A DNA stretch of 64,000 nucleotides, from positions 62,001 to 126,000 of the forward strand of contig NZ_JAHYSR010000001.1 of the NCBI RefSeq assembly GCF_019431455.1. The letters are read 5' to 3'. The notes below the pieces were generated by a model that was not told the DNA's origin, did no database searches, and saw only the letters and a list, made by a program, of their open reading frames with translations. Source of the DNA: Paracoccus bogoriensis (lineage in GTDB: Bacteria > Pseudomonadota > Alphaproteobacteria > Rhodobacterales > Rhodobacteraceae). A program made the translations under genes and the position numbers. Shown one piece after another: positions 47,855-58,545 of this stretch (within the stretch, counting starts at the first letter, position 1; every line of letters starts with the position of its first letter).

Positions 47855-48580
47855 ATGCGCATTCTCGAAAAGCACAAGATCCTTGAAAAGAACGCCACGC
47901 TGCTGCTGGTCTTTTCGTTCCTGGTCGTCACCATCGGCGGCATCGTCCAGATCACGCCCCTGTTCTATCTTGAGAACACGATCGAGAAAGTCGAGGGCGT
48001 CCGCCCCTACACGCCGCTGGAACTGACAGGCCGCGACATCTACATCCGCGAGGGCTGCTATGTCTGCCACAGCCAGATGATACGCCCCATGCGCGACGAG
48101 GTCGAGCGTTACGGCCATTACAGCCTGGCCGCCGAATCGATGTATGACCACCCGTTCCAGTGGGGATCGAAACGCACCGGGCCGGATCTGGCGCGGGTCG
48201 GCGGGCGCTATTCGGACGAATGGCACATCGACCACCTGCGCGACCCGCAATCGGTGGTGCCGGAATCGATCATGCCGAAATACGGCTTCCTGCTGGACCG
48301 GGTGATCCACCCCAATCACATCCGGCAGCGTCTGCTGGCCGACCGCCGCGTGGGCGTGCCCTATACCGACGAGATGATCCAGAACGCCGTGGCCGATTTC
48401 CGCACCCAGGCCGATGAGTTCGGCGATGTGGCTGCGCTGCAATCGCGCTATCCCGGCGCGCAGGTCCGAAACTTCGACCGTCAGCCGCAGCTGACCGAGA
48501 TGGACGCCCTGATCGCCTATCTCCAGGTGCTTGGCACGATGGTCGATTTCTCGACCTTCGAGCCCGATCCGAACCGCTGA
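47855..48580 (+). CDS. ccoO: cbb3-type cytochrome c oxidase subunit II (mono-haem)
   Basis: A 241-residue membrane-anchored cytochrome c. One N-terminal helix ([20 protein letters not shown]) is followed by the haem site CYVCH (68-72) and [28 protein letters not shown]; the axial Met is likely in SIMPKYGFL. It starts 11 nt after ccoN and passes electrons from CcoP to CcoN. Confidence 0.98.
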   Translation: MRILEKHKILEKNATLLLVFSFLVVTIGGIVQITPLFYLENTIEKVEGVRPYTPLELTGRDIYIREGCYVCHSQMIRPMRDEVERYGHYSLAAESMYDHPFQWGSKRTGPDLARVGGRYSDEWHIDHLRDPQSVVPESIMPKYGFLLDRVIHPNHIRQRLLADRRVGVPYTDEMIQNAVADFRTQADEFGDVAALQSRYPGAQVRNFDRQPQLTEMDALIAYLQVLGTMVDFSTFEPDPNR

Positions 48581-48587
48581 GGACGCC

Positions 48588-48782
48588 ATGGAAACCTATA
48601 CCTTCCTGCGTGCCATGGCCGATAGCTGGGCGCTTCTGGTCCTGGTCCTGATCTTCCTGGGCGTGATTGCCTTCGTGTTCCGCCCCGGATCGCGCCGCGT
48701 CCAGAAGGATGCCGCCGAAAGCATCTTTCGCAACGAATCCCGTCCTGCCGCCGAGGACGACGAGAACAAGGAGGGCCGTTGA
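48588..48782 (+). CDS. ccoQ: cbb3-type cytochrome c oxidase subunit CcoQ
   Basis: A 64-residue single-helix protein, [36 protein letters not shown], followed by a charged tail. CcoQ stabilises the complex. It starts 7 nt after ccoO, and its TGA overlaps the ccoP ATG (TGATG). Confidence 0.94.
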   Translation: METYTFLRAMADSWALLVLVLIFLGVIAFVFRPGSRRVQKDAAESIFRNESRPAAEDDENKEGR

Positions 48783-49819
48783 TGTCCGACGACACCAGGA
48801 AGCCGGCGGATGACGTGGCATCGCCCGCCAATCCCGACAATCAGATCAACCTGCGCCGCCAGGCCGCCGATGCCGATCATGCCGGCAAGATCGGGGGCGC
48901 CATCCCGCCCCGGCCCGCCCCGGACAAGCCCGTCGCGCCCAGCCATCGCCGCAAGGGCCGCCATGGCGTCGGTCTGAAGGAAACGCCCTCGACCGGGCAT
49001 GAATGGGACGGGATCACCGAATACGACAACCCGATGCCGCGCTGGTGGCTGTGGACCTTCTACGCCACCATCGTCTGGGCCATCGGCTACATGATCGCCT
49101 ATCCCGCCATTCCGCTGGTGACGCAGGCGACCCAGGGCCTGCTGCGCACCAATGCCCGCGCCGAGGTCGCCGCCGAGATCGAGCGCTTTGCTGCCGCCAA
49201 TGCGCCGATCCGGGCGGCGCTGGTGCAGACCGATCTGTCCGCCATCCCCGAAGATCCCGACCTGATGAGCTATGCCACCAATGCCGGCGCGGCGCTTTAC
49301 CGGACCTGGTGCGCGCAATGTCACGGCGCGGGCGCGGCCGGGGCGCGGGGCTATCCGAACCTGCTGGACGACGACTGGCTTTGGGGCGGCAGCATGGAGG
49401 ATATCCACCTGACGCTGATGCACGGCATCCGCGACCCGCAGGATCCCGACACCCGCTATTCGCAGATGCCGCGCTATGGTGTGGATGGCCTCTTGACCCG
49501 GCGAGAGATCGACCGCGTCGTTCATTACGTCCTGTCACTGTCCGATCAGCCCCATGACGCTGAGCTGGCCGCACGCGGTGCTTCGATCTATGCCGAGAAT
49601 TGCACCGCCTGCCACGGCGATGCGGGCCAGGGCGATCGCAGCCAGGGCGCGCCTGCGCTGAACGATCAGGTCTGGCTTTACGGCAGCGAGCCCGAGACCC
49701 TGCACCGGATCATCTCGGAAGGCCCCTATGGCGTCATGCCCGCCTGGTCGAACCGCCTGACCGAGGCCGAGATCCGGGCGCTGACCGTCTATGTCCACGG
49801 GCTTGGTGGCGGCGAATAG
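48782..49819 (+). CDS. ccoP: cbb3-type cytochrome c oxidase subunit III (di-haem)
   Basis: A 345-residue membrane-anchored di-haem cytochrome c. Haem sites are CAQCH (177-181) and CTACH (274-278). The single helix is at about 88-110 ([25 protein letters not shown]). The conserved [18 protein letters not shown] comes after about 70 extra hydrophilic residues on the cytoplasmic side, longer than many CcoP proteins. The first ATG is supported by the TGATG coupling with ccoQ. Confidence 0.97.
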   Translation: MSDDTRKPADDVASPANPDNQINLRRQAADADHAGKIGGAIPPRPAPDKPVAPSHRRKGRHGVGLKETPSTGHEWDGITEYDNPMPRWWLWTFYATIVWAIGYMIAYPAIPLVTQATQGLLRTNARAEVAAEIERFAAANAPIRAALVQTDLSAIPEDPDLMSYATNAGAALYRTWCAQCHGAGAAGARGYPNLLDDDWLWGGSMEDIHLTLMHGIRDPQDPDTRYSQMPRYGVDGLLTRREIDRVVHYVLSLSDQPHDAELAARGASIYAENCTACHGDAGQGDRSQGAPALNDQVWLYGSEPETLHRIISEGPYGVMPAWSNRLTEAEIRALTVYVHGLGGGE

Positions 49820-49830
49820 CCGCCCCGCCC

Positions 49831-49905
49831 CACCGGTTCCGCGCGCTCCACCCGCGCGGCAGTCCCGGCCCCCCGTCCTGTTCGCGCGTTCCTCGGGGGG
49901 CCGGC
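49831..49905. repeat. Hairpin unit 1 of a diverged tandem repeat
   Basis: Begins CACCGGTTCCGCGC and ends in an 11-bp stem CCGGCCCCCCG (49865-49875) / CGGGGGGCCGG (49894-49904) with an 18-nt loop containing TCGCGCGTTCC. It matches the unit at 49936 with an offset of 105 nt, with ends aligning without gaps. Lies between convergent ccoP and miaB. Confidence 0.65.
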
Positions 49906-49935
49906 GATCCATCTGCAAGGCTCATGGCCCTGCAC

Positions 49936-50010
49936 CACCGCTTCCGCGCAGGCCTGTCCGCGTGGAAGGCCGGCCCCCGACACTCGTCGCGCGTTCCACC
50001 GGGGGCCGGC
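49936..50010. repeat. Hairpin unit 2 of a diverged tandem repeat
   Basis: Begins CACCGCTTCCGCGC and ends in an 11-bp stem GCCGGCCCCCG (49969-49979) / CGGGGGCCGGC (50000-50010) with a 20-nt loop that again contains TCGCGCGTTCC. A CTCTTTCTT tract follows on the plus strand. Both stem arms differ from unit 1 in length in a compensated way. Confidence 0.65.
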
Positions 50011-50032
50011 TCTTTCTTCCGCAAGGGATGCC

Positions 50033-51364
50033 TCAGCCGACCAGTTCGCCTCGCAGCGAATTCGGCGCGCTTTCCACGATGCGGACCTGGACCAGATCGC
50101 CGATCCGCGCCTGCGGTGCCTCGACAAAGACCGAATGCAGGTAATCCGACTTGCCGACCATCTGCCCCGGTTCGCGGCCCGGTTTCTCGAACAGGACGCC
50201 GACGGTCCGGCCCAACATGGATTGCTGCGCGGCCTGTTGCTGACGATTCAGCAGCGCCTGCAACTCCTGTAGCCGGGCATCGGCCACGGCGCCGTCCACC
50301 TCGGGGCGGTCATAGGCGGGGGTGCCGGGGCGAGGCGAATACTTGAAGCTGAAGGCCGTGCCGAAGCCGACCTGTTCGATCAGGCGCAGCGTGTCGGCAT
50401 GGTCCTGGTCGGTCTCGCCCGGGAAACCCACGATGAAGTCGCTGGTCAGCAGGATGTCGGGCCGCGCCGCGCGGATGCGGTCGATCAGGCGCAGATACTG
50501 CTCGGCCGTGTGCTTGCGGTTCATCGCCTTCAGGATGCGGTCGCTGCCCGACTGCACCGGCAGATGCAGATAAGGCATCAGCTGCGGGATGTCGCGATGC
50601 GCCTCGATCAGGTCGTCGGCCATGTCGTTGGGATGGCTGGTCGTATAGCGGATGCGGTCCAGGCCGTCGATTTCGGCCAGCGCGCGGATCAGGCGGCCAA
50701 AGCCCCATTCGCCGCCCGCGCCCGCGCCGTGCCAGCCATTGACGTTCTGACCCAAGAGCGTGATCTCGCGCACGCCGCGGGCGACCAGGTCGCGGGCCTC
50801 GGCCAGGATGCGGTCCACGGGGCGGCTGACCTCGGCCCCGCGGGTATAGGGGACGACGCAGAAGGCGCAGAACTTGTCGCAGCCTTCCTGCACGGTCAGG
50901 AAGGCCGCGGGCGCGCGGCGGGTGGCGCGGCGTTCGGGCAGGTGGTCGAACTTGTCCTCGGGCGGGAACTCGGTCAGGATCGCGGGTGCCTCGCCGCGCA
51001 GCATCGCGGGCAGGCGGTGATAGGTCTGCGGGCCGACGACCAGATCGACCAGCGGCATCCGGCGGACGATCTCTTCGCCCTCGGCCTGGGCGACGCAGCC
51101 GGCAACCCCGATCTTCAGGTCGGGGCGCGCGGCCTTCAGCGGCTTCAGCCGGCCCAGATCGGAATAGAGCTTCTCGGCCGCCTTTTCCCGGATATGGCAG
51201 GTGTTCAGCAGGACCATGTCGGCCTGCGACTGGTCCTCGGTCAGTTCATAGCCCTCGGCGCCCATCGCCTCGGCCATGCGCTGGCTGTCATAGACGTTCA
51301 TCTGGCAGCCATAGGTCTTGATGAAAAGCTTCTTCGCGGCCGTGGCGCGGGCGTCCTGGGTCAT
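50033..51364 (-). CDS. miaB: tRNA-2-methylthio-N6-dimethylallyladenosine synthase
   Basis: A 443-residue radical-SAM methylthiotransferase modifying A37 of tRNAs that read UNN codons. The N-terminal domain has three Cys ([34 protein letters not shown]), the radical-SAM motif is [16 protein letters not shown], and a TRAM domain ends the protein ([27 protein letters not shown]). AAGGACAGC lies upstream of ATG 51364. The frame extends upstream without recognisable sequence. Confidence 0.97.
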   Translation of the reverse strand: MTQDARATAAKKLFIKTYGCQMNVYDSQRMAEAMGAEGYELTEDQSQADMVLLNTCHIREKAAEKLYSDLGRLKPLKAARPDLKIGVAGCVAQAEGEEIVRRMPLVDLVVGPQTYHRLPAMLRGEAPAILTEFPPEDKFDHLPERRATRRAPAAFLTVQEGCDKFCAFCVVPYTRGAEVSRPVDRILAEARDLVARGVREITLLGQNVNGWHGAGAGGEWGFGRLIRALAEIDGLDRIRYTTSHPNDMADDLIEAHRDIPQLMPYLHLPVQSGSDRILKAMNRKHTAEQYLRLIDRIRAARPDILLTSDFIVGFPGETDQDHADTLRLIEQVGFGTAFSFKYSPRPGTPAYDRPEVDGAVADARLQELQALLNRQQQAAQQSMLGRTVGVLFEKPGREPGQMVGKSDYLHSVFVEAPQARIGDLVQVRIVESAPNSLRGELVG

Positions 51365-51427
51365 GTCATGCTGTCCTTGAGATCGGCCCCGCGATACAGC
51401 AAAGTCAGACTTTTGGAAAGGCACGGG

Positions 51428-51754
51428 ATGGAGAGCGACCTGACCGCGATCCCCAATATCGGCCCGGCCACCGCCCGGTCCTTGATCGCGGCGGGCATCC
51501 CGGACGCGGCGCGGCTGCGCGCCCTGGGCGCGCACGAGGCCTATCGCGCGCTGCTGGTCTCGGGCGAGCGGCCGCATTTCATCGGCTATTACGTCCTGCA
51601 CATGGCGCTGCAGGGGAGGCCCTGGAACGATTGCAAGGGCGCCGAAAAGGACGCCCTGCGCGCCCGCTTCGACGCGCTGGTCGCGGAAGTCCGCGCCGCG
51701 CCCCTGTCGGGGATCGAGGCCGAGCTGGACGCGCTTGGCCTCAGGCGGCCCTGA
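51428..51754 (+). CDS. TfoX C-terminal domain-like helix-hairpin-helix protein
   Basis: A 108-residue protein resembling the C-terminal domain of TfoX/Sxy: [39 protein letters not shown], a helix-hairpin-helix type segment, followed by [28 protein letters not shown]. TfoX regulates competence in gamma-proteobacteria; here only this domain exists, so regulation of competence is not implied. Divergent from miaB. Its stop codon directly abuts the stop of the convergent esterase (TGATCA). Confidence 0.82.
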   Translation: MESDLTAIPNIGPATARSLIAAGIPDAARLRALGAHEAYRALLVSGERPHFIGYYVLHMALQGRPWNDCKGAEKDALRARFDALVAEVRAAPLSGIEAELDALGLRRP

Positions 51755-53044
51755 TCAGCGGCCCGCCTCGCGGGTCTCGAAGGCCAGGCCCACGGCACTG
51801 CGTTGGGCAAAACCCGCCCAGTAGCTATGCGCCTCGTCAGGGTTGCCATCCGCATCGACCGACCACAGGCCCGCATCCGCGTCGCGGATCAGGTCCAGAT
51901 ATTCGCCCCGCGCAGCCTCGTCCTTGAGATGCAGGTCCAGAAAGGCCGTCGCGAAATGCTGGAGGATGTTGTTCATCCGCACGCTGTCCCAGACCGGATC
52001 GGCATAATGGTCAAACGGCGCGCGGCCCAGGCTTTCGGAATGCGCCCAGGCCTCGGCCGGAGCGGGGATGGGCGCGGCCGCATTGTGATTGGCGTTCTCG
52101 AAGGTCAGCAGGTGGCGCGTCGTGCCGGTCGTCTCGTCCAGGATCTGCCGGATCGAATCATAGGGTGACACATCATCCACACTGCCCGCGACCAGCATCA
52201 GGGGCACGGTCACGCCGGCCAGCCCGTCCGCATCCCAGAAGTCGAATTGCCGCCCCCAAGGCGCGATGGCGATGACGGCCCGGATGCGCGGATCGACCAG
52301 CGCGGCGTGATCCTCGGACCCGGCACCCAGCCGGGCCAGCGTGTCCGAGGGTGGCACAAAGGCGGCGGGCTCGGTCCGTTCCAGCGCGGTGCGCGACAGG
52401 CCCGCACCACCAAAGATCAGCGCGCCGTAGCCGCCCATCGAATAGCCGACGACCGCGGTCCGGTCGGCATCGGTGATCGCGCCGATTCCGTCCTCGAGCC
52501 CGGCCATGCTGTCCAGCAGGAAGCGCTGATCCAGCGCGCGGTTCACCAGCGTCGAGGCAAAGGCCTGCTGGTCGTCATAGGTGCTTTCAGGATGGTCGGC
52601 CGCCACCACGACATAGCCTTTCGAGGCGAGATTCTCGGCCAGATGGCTCATCAGGTAGCGATTGCCCGGATAGCCATGCGACAGGATCACCAGCGGAAAC
52701 GAACCGTCGGCGGGGTCCGCGTCGCGGGCCGCGCTGCCCGCCAGCGTGGTCGCTGTCACCCCGTCGCGCAGAATGGTGTCATAGGTGGTGCCGGGCTCGG
52801 TCCCCTCGGCGGCGGGATACCAGATCTCGGCCAGCAGCGACCGATCGCGGACGGGGGCACCGCCCGCCTGCGCGGCGATCACGTCGATCCGCTCGGGATC
52901 CGTGAAGCGCGCCTCGCGCACGCCGACGGGATGGGGGCCGGGATGGGCCAGTTCGGGCGCGTCCGGGCGGATCAGGTCGATGCGGTTCTCGGCGATTGCA
53001 GGCATCGCGGTCAGGGCCATGGCGGCGATCAGCAGGTGTCTCAC
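51755..53044 (-). CDS. Exported alpha/beta-hydrolase (PAF-acetylhydrolase/dienelactone-hydrolase-like)
   Basis: A 429-residue secreted hydrolase with signal peptide VRHLLIAAMALTAMPAIA-EN. The nucleophile elbow is GYSMGGYG (Ser202), preceded by SHGYPGNRYLMSHLAENLASKGYVVVAADHPES (oxyanion region). Acid and base are likely Asp in VAGSVDDVSPYD and His in FENANHNAAA. GTG 53044 is chosen because AAAGGAG lies 6 nt upstream and the signal peptide begins there. Substrate unknown; ester or lipid hydrolysis is likely. Confidence 0.82.
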   Translation of the reverse strand: MRHLLIAAMALTAMPAIAENRIDLIRPDAPELAHPGPHPVGVREARFTDPERIDVIAAQAGGAPVRDRSLLAEIWYPAAEGTEPGTTYDTILRDGVTATTLAGSAARDADPADGSFPLVILSHGYPGNRYLMSHLAENLASKGYVVVAADHPESTYDDQQAFASTLVNRALDQRFLLDSMAGLEDGIGAITDADRTAVVGYSMGGYGALIFGGAGLSRTALERTEPAAFVPPSDTLARLGAGSEDHAALVDPRIRAVIAIAPWGRQFDFWDADGLAGVTVPLMLVAGSVDDVSPYDSIRQILDETTGTTRHLLTFENANHNAAAPIPAPAEAWAHSESLGRAPFDHYADPVWDSVRMNNILQHFATAFLDLHLKDEAARGEYLDLIRDADAGLWSVDADGNPDEAHSYWAGFAQRSAVGLAFETREAGR

Positions 53045-53179
53045 GGGCGCTCCTTTGGCAATCTCGCGATGATCTTGCGAATTTTGCACGACCTGCACAA
53101 GAACCCTGGCAATCCGCCCCATTGAATGCGCCATTTCGCCCGGCTAGCCTTGCTGCAAAGGTATTGAGGAGCCGACAGC

Positions 53180-54541
53180 ATGAACAAGCCGCAAACCTGG
53201 CAAGCACGGGCCGACGAATTTTCGCTTTATGGCTTCACCGACCTGCCAAGCGTGCGCCAGCGCGGTGCGGTCGTACTGACCCATGGCGAGGGGCCTTACG
53301 TCGTTGACGTGAACGGCAATCGCTATCTTGATGCCAATTCCGGCCTGTGGAACATGGTCGCGGGCTTCGACCACAAGGGCCTGACCGAAGCCGCCAAGGC
53401 GCAATACGATCGCTTTCCCGGCTATCACGCGTTCTTCGGGCGGATGTCGGACCAGACGGTGATGCTGTCGGAAAAGCTGGTCGAGGTCTCGCCCTTTGCG
53501 CGCGGGAAGGTATTCTACACCAACTCGGGCTCTGAAGCGAACGACACCATGGTCAAGATGCTGTGGTTCCTGCACGCCAGCGAGGGCAATCCGCAAAAGC
53601 GCAAGATCCTGACGCGCTGGAACGCCTATCACGGGGTCACGGCGGTCTCGGCCAGCATGACCGGCAAGCCTTATAACGAGGTCTTTGGCCTGCCGCTGCC
53701 GGGCTTCATCCACCTGACCTGCCCGCATTACTGGCGCTATGGCAAGGACGGCGAGACCGAGGAACAGTTCACGCAGCGCCTCGCGCGCGAGCTGGAGGAG
53801 GTAATCCAGCGCGAGGGCGCCGATACCATCGCGGGCTTTTTCGCCGAACCCGTGCAGGGCGCGGGCGGGGTGATTCCGCCCTCCGAAGGGTATTTCCAGG
53901 CGATCCTGCCAGTGCTGAAAAAGCACGGCATCCCGATGATCGCGGACGAGGTCATCTGCGGCTTCGGGCGGACGGGCAACACCTGGGGCTCGATCACCTA
54001 TGATTTCGTGCCCGACGCGATCATCAGTTCCAAGAACCTGACGGCGGGGCTGTTTCCGATGGGCGCCGTGATCCTGGGCCCCGAACTGACCGACCGTCTG
54101 CAAGCCGCCATCGACAGGATCGAGGAATTTCCGCATGGCTTCACCGCCTCGGGTCATCCGGTCGGCTGCGCCATCGCGCTGAAGGCCATCGACGTGGTGA
54201 TGAACGAAGGGCTGGCGCAGAACGTCATCGACCTGGCGCCGCGCTTCGAGGATGGGCTGCGCGAATTGGCCAAGAACCCCAATATCGGCGAATATCGCGG
54301 CGTCGGCTTCATGTGGGCGCTGGAGGCTGTGCGTGACAAGGCGACCAAGACACCCTTCGAGGGGCATCTGTCGGTCAGCGAGCGCATCGCCAATACCTGC
54401 ACCGACATGGGCCTGATCTGCCGGCCGCTTGGCCAGTCGATCGTGCTCTGCCCGCCCTTCATCCTGACCACCGACCAGATGGACGAGATGTTCGACAAGC
54501 TGGACAAGGCGCTGACCAAGGTCTTTGCCGAACTGGCCTGA
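53180..54541 (+). CDS. Class III omega-aminotransferase (beta-alanine/amine:pyruvate type)
   Basis: A 453-residue PLP enzyme. The Schiff-base Lys285 is in DAIISSKNLTAG, YTNSGSEANDTMVKM binds the phosphate, and WNAYHGVT and DEVICGFGRTGNTWG are class-III motifs. The N-terminus MNKPQTWQARADEFSLYGFTDLPSV and the FPHGFTASGHPVGCAIALKAIDVV block are much like the omega-transaminase of Paracoccus denitrificans as I recall it. The natural substrate is not evident from context. Start is close to the canonical length. Confidence 0.92.
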   Translation: MNKPQTWQARADEFSLYGFTDLPSVRQRGAVVLTHGEGPYVVDVNGNRYLDANSGLWNMVAGFDHKGLTEAAKAQYDRFPGYHAFFGRMSDQTVMLSEKLVEVSPFARGKVFYTNSGSEANDTMVKMLWFLHASEGNPQKRKILTRWNAYHGVTAVSASMTGKPYNEVFGLPLPGFIHLTCPHYWRYGKDGETEEQFTQRLARELEEVIQREGADTIAGFFAEPVQGAGGVIPPSEGYFQAILPVLKKHGIPMIADEVICGFGRTGNTWGSITYDFVPDAIISSKNLTAGLFPMGAVILGPELTDRLQAAIDRIEEFPHGFTASGHPVGCAIALKAIDVVMNEGLAQNVIDLAPRFEDGLRELAKNPNIGEYRGVGFMWALEAVRDKATKTPFEGHLSVSERIANTCTDMGLICRPLGQSIVLCPPFILTTDQMDEMFDKLDKALTKVFAELA

Positions 54542-54605
54542 CAGAGCTTGCGAAGAGGGGTGGGACGCGTTACGCCCGTGATGCATTCTAGGAAGGGAAT
54601 GTGAC

Positions 54606-54857
54606 GTGATTCCAGCCCGATTTGCCCCGATCCTGTTCGGCTTTTTCCTGTCCGGCCTGATGTCTGCGCTTGTTTCGGGTGTCTCGACGCTGCGGGCGGT
54701 GGGCCTGACAGATGGGGTGGTGGCCTTGTGGCTGGGCAACTGGCTGTCCAGTTGGGCTGTCGCCTTTCCCGCCGTGCTGATCGTGGCGCCTCTGGCCCGA
54801 CGGCTGGTCGCATGGCTGACGACGCCGCGCGCTCAGCGCGGACGCAGCGCGGGCTGA
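54606..54857 (+). CDS. DUF2798 small membrane protein
   Basis: An 83-residue protein with two hydrophobic helices: FAPILFGFFLSGLMSALVSGVSTL and GNWLSSWAVAFPAVLIVAPLARRLV, then a short basic tail. This matches DUF2798, of unknown function. It starts with GTG; AGGAAGGG lies about 9 nt before it. Its 3' end overlaps the convergent comEC gene by 25 nt. Confidence 0.8.
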   Translation: MIPARFAPILFGFFLSGLMSALVSGVSTLRAVGLTDGVVALWLGNWLSSWAVAFPAVLIVAPLARRLVAWLTTPRAQRGRSAG

Positions 54858-56965
54858 GTCTCGGCCACGCTGCGCCAGACGGGGCCGTCGGGCGTCATCT
54901 CTCCTGCCAGCGCGCCCGTGCGGCGCAGGCGCGGCGGATCCCAGATCTCGCAAACGCCGCGCGTCTCGACCCGCTCGGTCGCAACGATGATCGTGCGCGG
55001 CTGGCACAGAGGCGCCGCGCGCGCGCCAGCACCCTTGCCCGTCAAGTGCAGGATGCGCCAGCCATGCGGCAGATCGGCCTGGCGGTCCCTTTGGTCGCCC
55101 GTCCAGCCGGACCGCGCGGCCGAGACCGCTTGAGTTGCTGTGTCGCCATCCTCGATCAACCAGGTCGAAACCACAAAGGCTCCGCCTGCCGGTTTCGACA
55201 CCGCCCGCCCGGCCGGGGTCATCAGCCCCACGGCCTCGCCCTCGGGGGCGATGAGAATCAGCGGGCGTTTTGCGGTCAGCCACAATGCAAAGCCGCCGAC
55301 CACCAGCGCTGCCGACAGCGCCGTGCCGATCATCGGTGCGCCGCCCGACCCCGAACGGCGCCAGCACAGGATCAGCCCGACCGAGCCGAAGCCCAGCAAT
55401 GGCAGCACCGGCCCCGGCGCCATCGGGATCGCTGCCACGGCGCCCTCAAGCCCGGCGACAAAGCCCGCCACCGCCAGGATCCATGCCGTGCCGAGGCCCA
55501 TGACCCACAGGCCCACGCCCTCCAGCCCCAGGGGTGCCAGAAGCAGCGCGATCACCCCCGAGGGCATGACCAGCGTTCCCATCACCGGCACAGCCAGAAT
55601 GTTGGCCAGCAGCCCGTATTGCGACATGCGGTTGAAATGCGCAGCCCCGATCGGCGCGGTCGCCAGCCCCGCGACCAGGGATGAGATCAGCAGCATGACC
55701 ACAGGCCGCAGCACGCGGGGCAGCCGAGCGGCATGGCGGTTCCAGGGATCGAAGGTCAGGATCAGCGCGATCGTCGCAGCAAAGCTCATCTGGAAACCGG
55801 GCGAGGTCAGCGCCTCGGGGCTGAGAATCAGGATTGCCGTTGCGGCCAAGGCAACCGTTCTGAGCGAGATTGCCCGGCGGTCGGCCAGAATCGCCAGCAG
55901 CATCACCGCAACCGTTACAAAGGCCCGCTGGGTTGCTACGCTGGCGCCCGACAGCCACAGATAGGTTCCCGCCGCGACCAGCGCCCCAAGCGCGGCCATC
56001 TTGTGCGCGGGCAGGGGCAGTTGTGCGCCAAGACCCTGCGCCAGCACCAGCGCCAGCCGCAGCGCGCCATAGACAAAGCCGGTCAGCAGCCCCATGTGCA
56101 GGCCTGAAATCGCGATCACATGCGCGAGGTTCGAGGCGCGCATCACTTCGGTCGTGGCTTCGTCGATGCCCGATCGGTCCCCCGTCATCAGCGCGGCGGC
56201 CACCGCGCCGGGCTGGCCGGGGATGCGTTCGCGGATCTCTTTCGCCAGCGCCATGCGGGTCCGGTGCAGATGCCACGCCCCGCCTTCGGGCGCGGCGACG
56301 GCCATGACGGGGCTGCGGCTGTAGCCGACTGCGCCCAGTCCCTGAAACCATGCGTTCAGGCGGAAGTCGAAGCTGCCGGGCGAGGCCGGGCCGGGCGGCG
56401 GCCCCAGATGGCCGGTCAGCATCACGCGCTGGCCGATCGGTGGCACATCCTGCCCCACCGAAAGCGACAGGCGGACACGGCGCGGCACGCCCTCGGGCGG
56501 GATGTCGCGCAGCCGCACCTCGTCCAGCGTCAGGCGCAGCAGGTCGCGGCTGGATCGGTCCAGATGCACGACGCGCCCCTCGACCGGGCCGTAATAGCGC
56601 CAGTCCAGCACCGGCCCCGCCACCCACGCCGCCCGCGCACCCGCCAGCGCCACCCCGCAGGCCATCAGCACCAGCGCCAGCCCCGCCAGTCGCAGAAGGT
56701 CGGCCCAAGCCCAGTCGATCCGTCCGCGCAGTGCAAGGCGGGGCGCGCTCAGCGCAGCAACGCCCGCGATGAAGGCCAAGGCCCCAAGCCCGGCCCATTG
56801 CGGCGCCGTCAGCAGGGCAGGTCGCAGGAACCACAGCCCGATTCCCGCCGCCAGACAGACCGGCACCCAGGCAAACAGCCCCGCACGCGGCGCAGCGGCG
56901 GGCCGCTGCGCGACATGGCTGCGCCTGTGGGGCGGCGCCGGCAGGGCGACCGGCTGGAGCAACAT
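54833..56965 (-). CDS. comEC: ComEC/Rec2 family DNA-uptake or metal-dependent membrane protein
   Basis: A 710-residue polytopic protein. After two N-terminal helices, an OB-like soluble part ([31 protein letters not shown]) and the competence domain follow, with [27 protein letters not shown] and [29 protein letters not shown]. The C-terminal beta-lactamase-like domain of long ComEC forms looks absent; only a short soluble tail remains. In competent bacteria ComEC carries ssDNA across the inner membrane. Divergent from gltX. Confidence 0.9.
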   Translation of the reverse strand: MLLQPVALPAPPHRRSHVAQRPAAAPRAGLFAWVPVCLAAGIGLWFLRPALLTAPQWAGLGALAFIAGVAALSAPRLALRGRIDWAWADLLRLAGLALVLMACGVALAGARAAWVAGPVLDWRYYGPVEGRVVHLDRSSRDLLRLTLDEVRLRDIPPEGVPRRVRLSLSVGQDVPPIGQRVMLTGHLGPPPGPASPGSFDFRLNAWFQGLGAVGYSRSPVMAVAAPEGGAWHLHRTRMALAKEIRERIPGQPGAVAAALMTGDRSGIDEATTEVMRASNLAHVIAISGLHMGLLTGFVYGALRLALVLAQGLGAQLPLPAHKMAALGALVAAGTYLWLSGASVATQRAFVTVAVMLLAILADRRAISLRTVALAATAILILSPEALTSPGFQMSFAATIALILTFDPWNRHAARLPRVLRPVVMLLISSLVAGLATAPIGAAHFNRMSQYGLLANILAVPVMGTLVMPSGVIALLLAPLGLEGVGLWVMGLGTAWILAVAGFVAGLEGAVAAIPMAPGPVLPLLGFGSVGLILCWRRSGSGGAPMIGTALSAALVVGGFALWLTAKRPLILIAPEGEAVGLMTPAGRAVSKPAGGAFVVSTWLIEDGDTATQAVSAARSGWTGDQRDRQADLPHGWRILHLTGKGAGARAAPLCQPRTIIVATERVETRGVCEIWDPPRLRRTGALAGEMTPDGPVWRSVAETQPALRPR

Positions 56966-56967
56966 CC

Positions 56968-56996
56968 TTGTCCTTTCGCGGTTCGGACTCTATCAC
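56968..56996 (+). promoter_or_regulatory. Possible promoter of gltX
   Basis: TTGTCC (56968-56973), 17-nt spacer, TATCAC (56991-56996), in the 105-nt gap between comEC and gltX. The -10 element is only a fair match, but spacing and position fit. Confidence 0.35.
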
Positions 56997-57070
56997 TTGC
57001 CGCAGAATGGCAGGCCCTGCTTACCAAAGCGTTAACGCCGCCCCACAAGCCCCATCTTCCGAAGGCCCAG

Positions 57071-58468
57071 ATGACCCAGACCGCCCCCGTCGTGACCCGT
57101 TTTGCCCCCTCGCCGACCGGCTATCTGCATATCGGCGGCGCCCGGACGGCACTGTTCAACTGGCTTTACGCGCGCGGGCGCGGCGGCAGGTTCCTGCTGC
57201 GGATCGAGGATACGGACCGTGCGCGTTCGACGCCCGAGGCGACCGAGGCGATCCTCAAGGGGCTGGAATGGCTGGGTCTCGACTGGGACGGAGAGCCCGT
57301 CAGCCAGTTCGCCCGCAAGGACCGCCATGCCGAGGTCGCGCGCCAGATGCTGGCGGATGGCACGGCCTACAAGTGCTTTTCCACCACCGACGAGATCGCG
57401 GCCTGGCGCGAGGCCAATCCCCGCCAGCCCTTCGCCAGCCCGTGGCGCGACGCGACCGACCTGCCCGACGCGCCCTATGCCATCCGCCTGAAGGCCCCGC
57501 GGCAGGGCGAGACGGTCATCCACGATCAGGTGCAGGGCGATGTGCGCGTGGCGAATGATCAGCTTGACGACATGATCCTGTTGCGCAGCGACGGCACGCC
57601 CACCTACATGCTGGCCGTCGTCGTCGATGATCACGACATGGGCGTGACGCATGTGATCCGGGGCGACGACCACCTGACCAACACCGCCCGCCAGATCCAG
57701 ATTTACGATGCGATGGGCTGGGACCGCCCGGTCTTTGCCCATATCCCGCTGATCCATGGCGAGGACGGCAAGAAGCTGTCCAAGCGTCACGGCGCGGTGG
57801 GGCTGCACGAATTCGCGGCGCTTGGCTACCCGGCGGCCGCAATGCGGAATTATCTGGCGCGCCTGGGCTGGAGCCATGGCGACGACGAATTGTTCGACGA
57901 TGCGCAGGCGCGCGAGTGGTTCGACCTTTCCGGGATCGGCCGTGCCCCCGCGCGTCTGGATTTCAGGAAGCTCGAACATGTGAGCGGCCACCACCTGCGG
58001 CACATGACGCCCGAAGCGCTGTTCCCTGCGCTGGAGGGCTACCTGGCCGAGACCGGCGCCCAGCCCCTGACGCCGCAGCAGCGGGACCGGATGGCTGCCG
58101 CCCTGCCGGCCCTGACCGAAAAGGCAAGAACGTTTCCCCAACTGATTGAACAGGCTCGATTTGCTCTGATCGAAAGACCCATCCAGCCAGACGACAAGGC
58201 CGCCAGGCACCTGGATACGGTATCCCGTGGTATGCTGAGATCGTTGACTGCCGCATTGCAGCATGTTAGCTGGACGCGAGACGATCTGGAGGAGGCGGCC
58301 AGGCGGATCGCCGAGGAACATGGCGTCGGTTTGGGCAAGATTGCGGGGCCCTTGCGCGCCGCCTTGTCCGGGACCAGCGTCACCCCCTCTGTGTTCGACA
58401 TGATGACGGCGCTCGGCCGCGAGGAATCGCTGGCCCGGCTGCGTGACCAGACAGATCCGGCAGGCTGA
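57071..58468 (+). CDS. gltX: Glutamyl-tRNA synthetase
   Basis: A 465-residue class-I synthetase. The HIGH-type signature is [18 protein letters not shown] and the KMSKS-type loop is [21 protein letters not shown] starts the catalytic domain, and the C-terminal anticodon-binding domain follows from about 330. Whether it is the discriminating or the non-discriminating form is not settled here. The frame runs far upstream, antisense to comEC, without meaning. Confidence 0.97.
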   Translation: MTQTAPVVTRFAPSPTGYLHIGGARTALFNWLYARGRGGRFLLRIEDTDRARSTPEATEAILKGLEWLGLDWDGEPVSQFARKDRHAEVARQMLADGTAYKCFSTTDEIAAWREANPRQPFASPWRDATDLPDAPYAIRLKAPRQGETVIHDQVQGDVRVANDQLDDMILLRSDGTPTYMLAVVVDDHDMGVTHVIRGDDHLTNTARQIQIYDAMGWDRPVFAHIPLIHGEDGKKLSKRHGAVGLHEFAALGYPAAAMRNYLARLGWSHGDDELFDDAQAREWFDLSGIGRAPARLDFRKLEHVSGHHLRHMTPEALFPALEGYLAETGAQPLTPQQRDRMAAALPALTEKARTFPQLIEQARFALIERPIQPDDKAARHLDTVSRGMLRSLTAALQHVSWTRDDLEEAARRIAEEHGVGLGKIAGPLRAALSGTSVTPSVFDMMTALGREESLARLRDQTDPAG

Positions 58469-58545
58469 CCGCCTGCCCCCACATGCCAGGGCAACCCCCC
58501 AGCATCATGCGGGCGGGGCCCGGCCAAGCCGGAAAGGACGCATAG

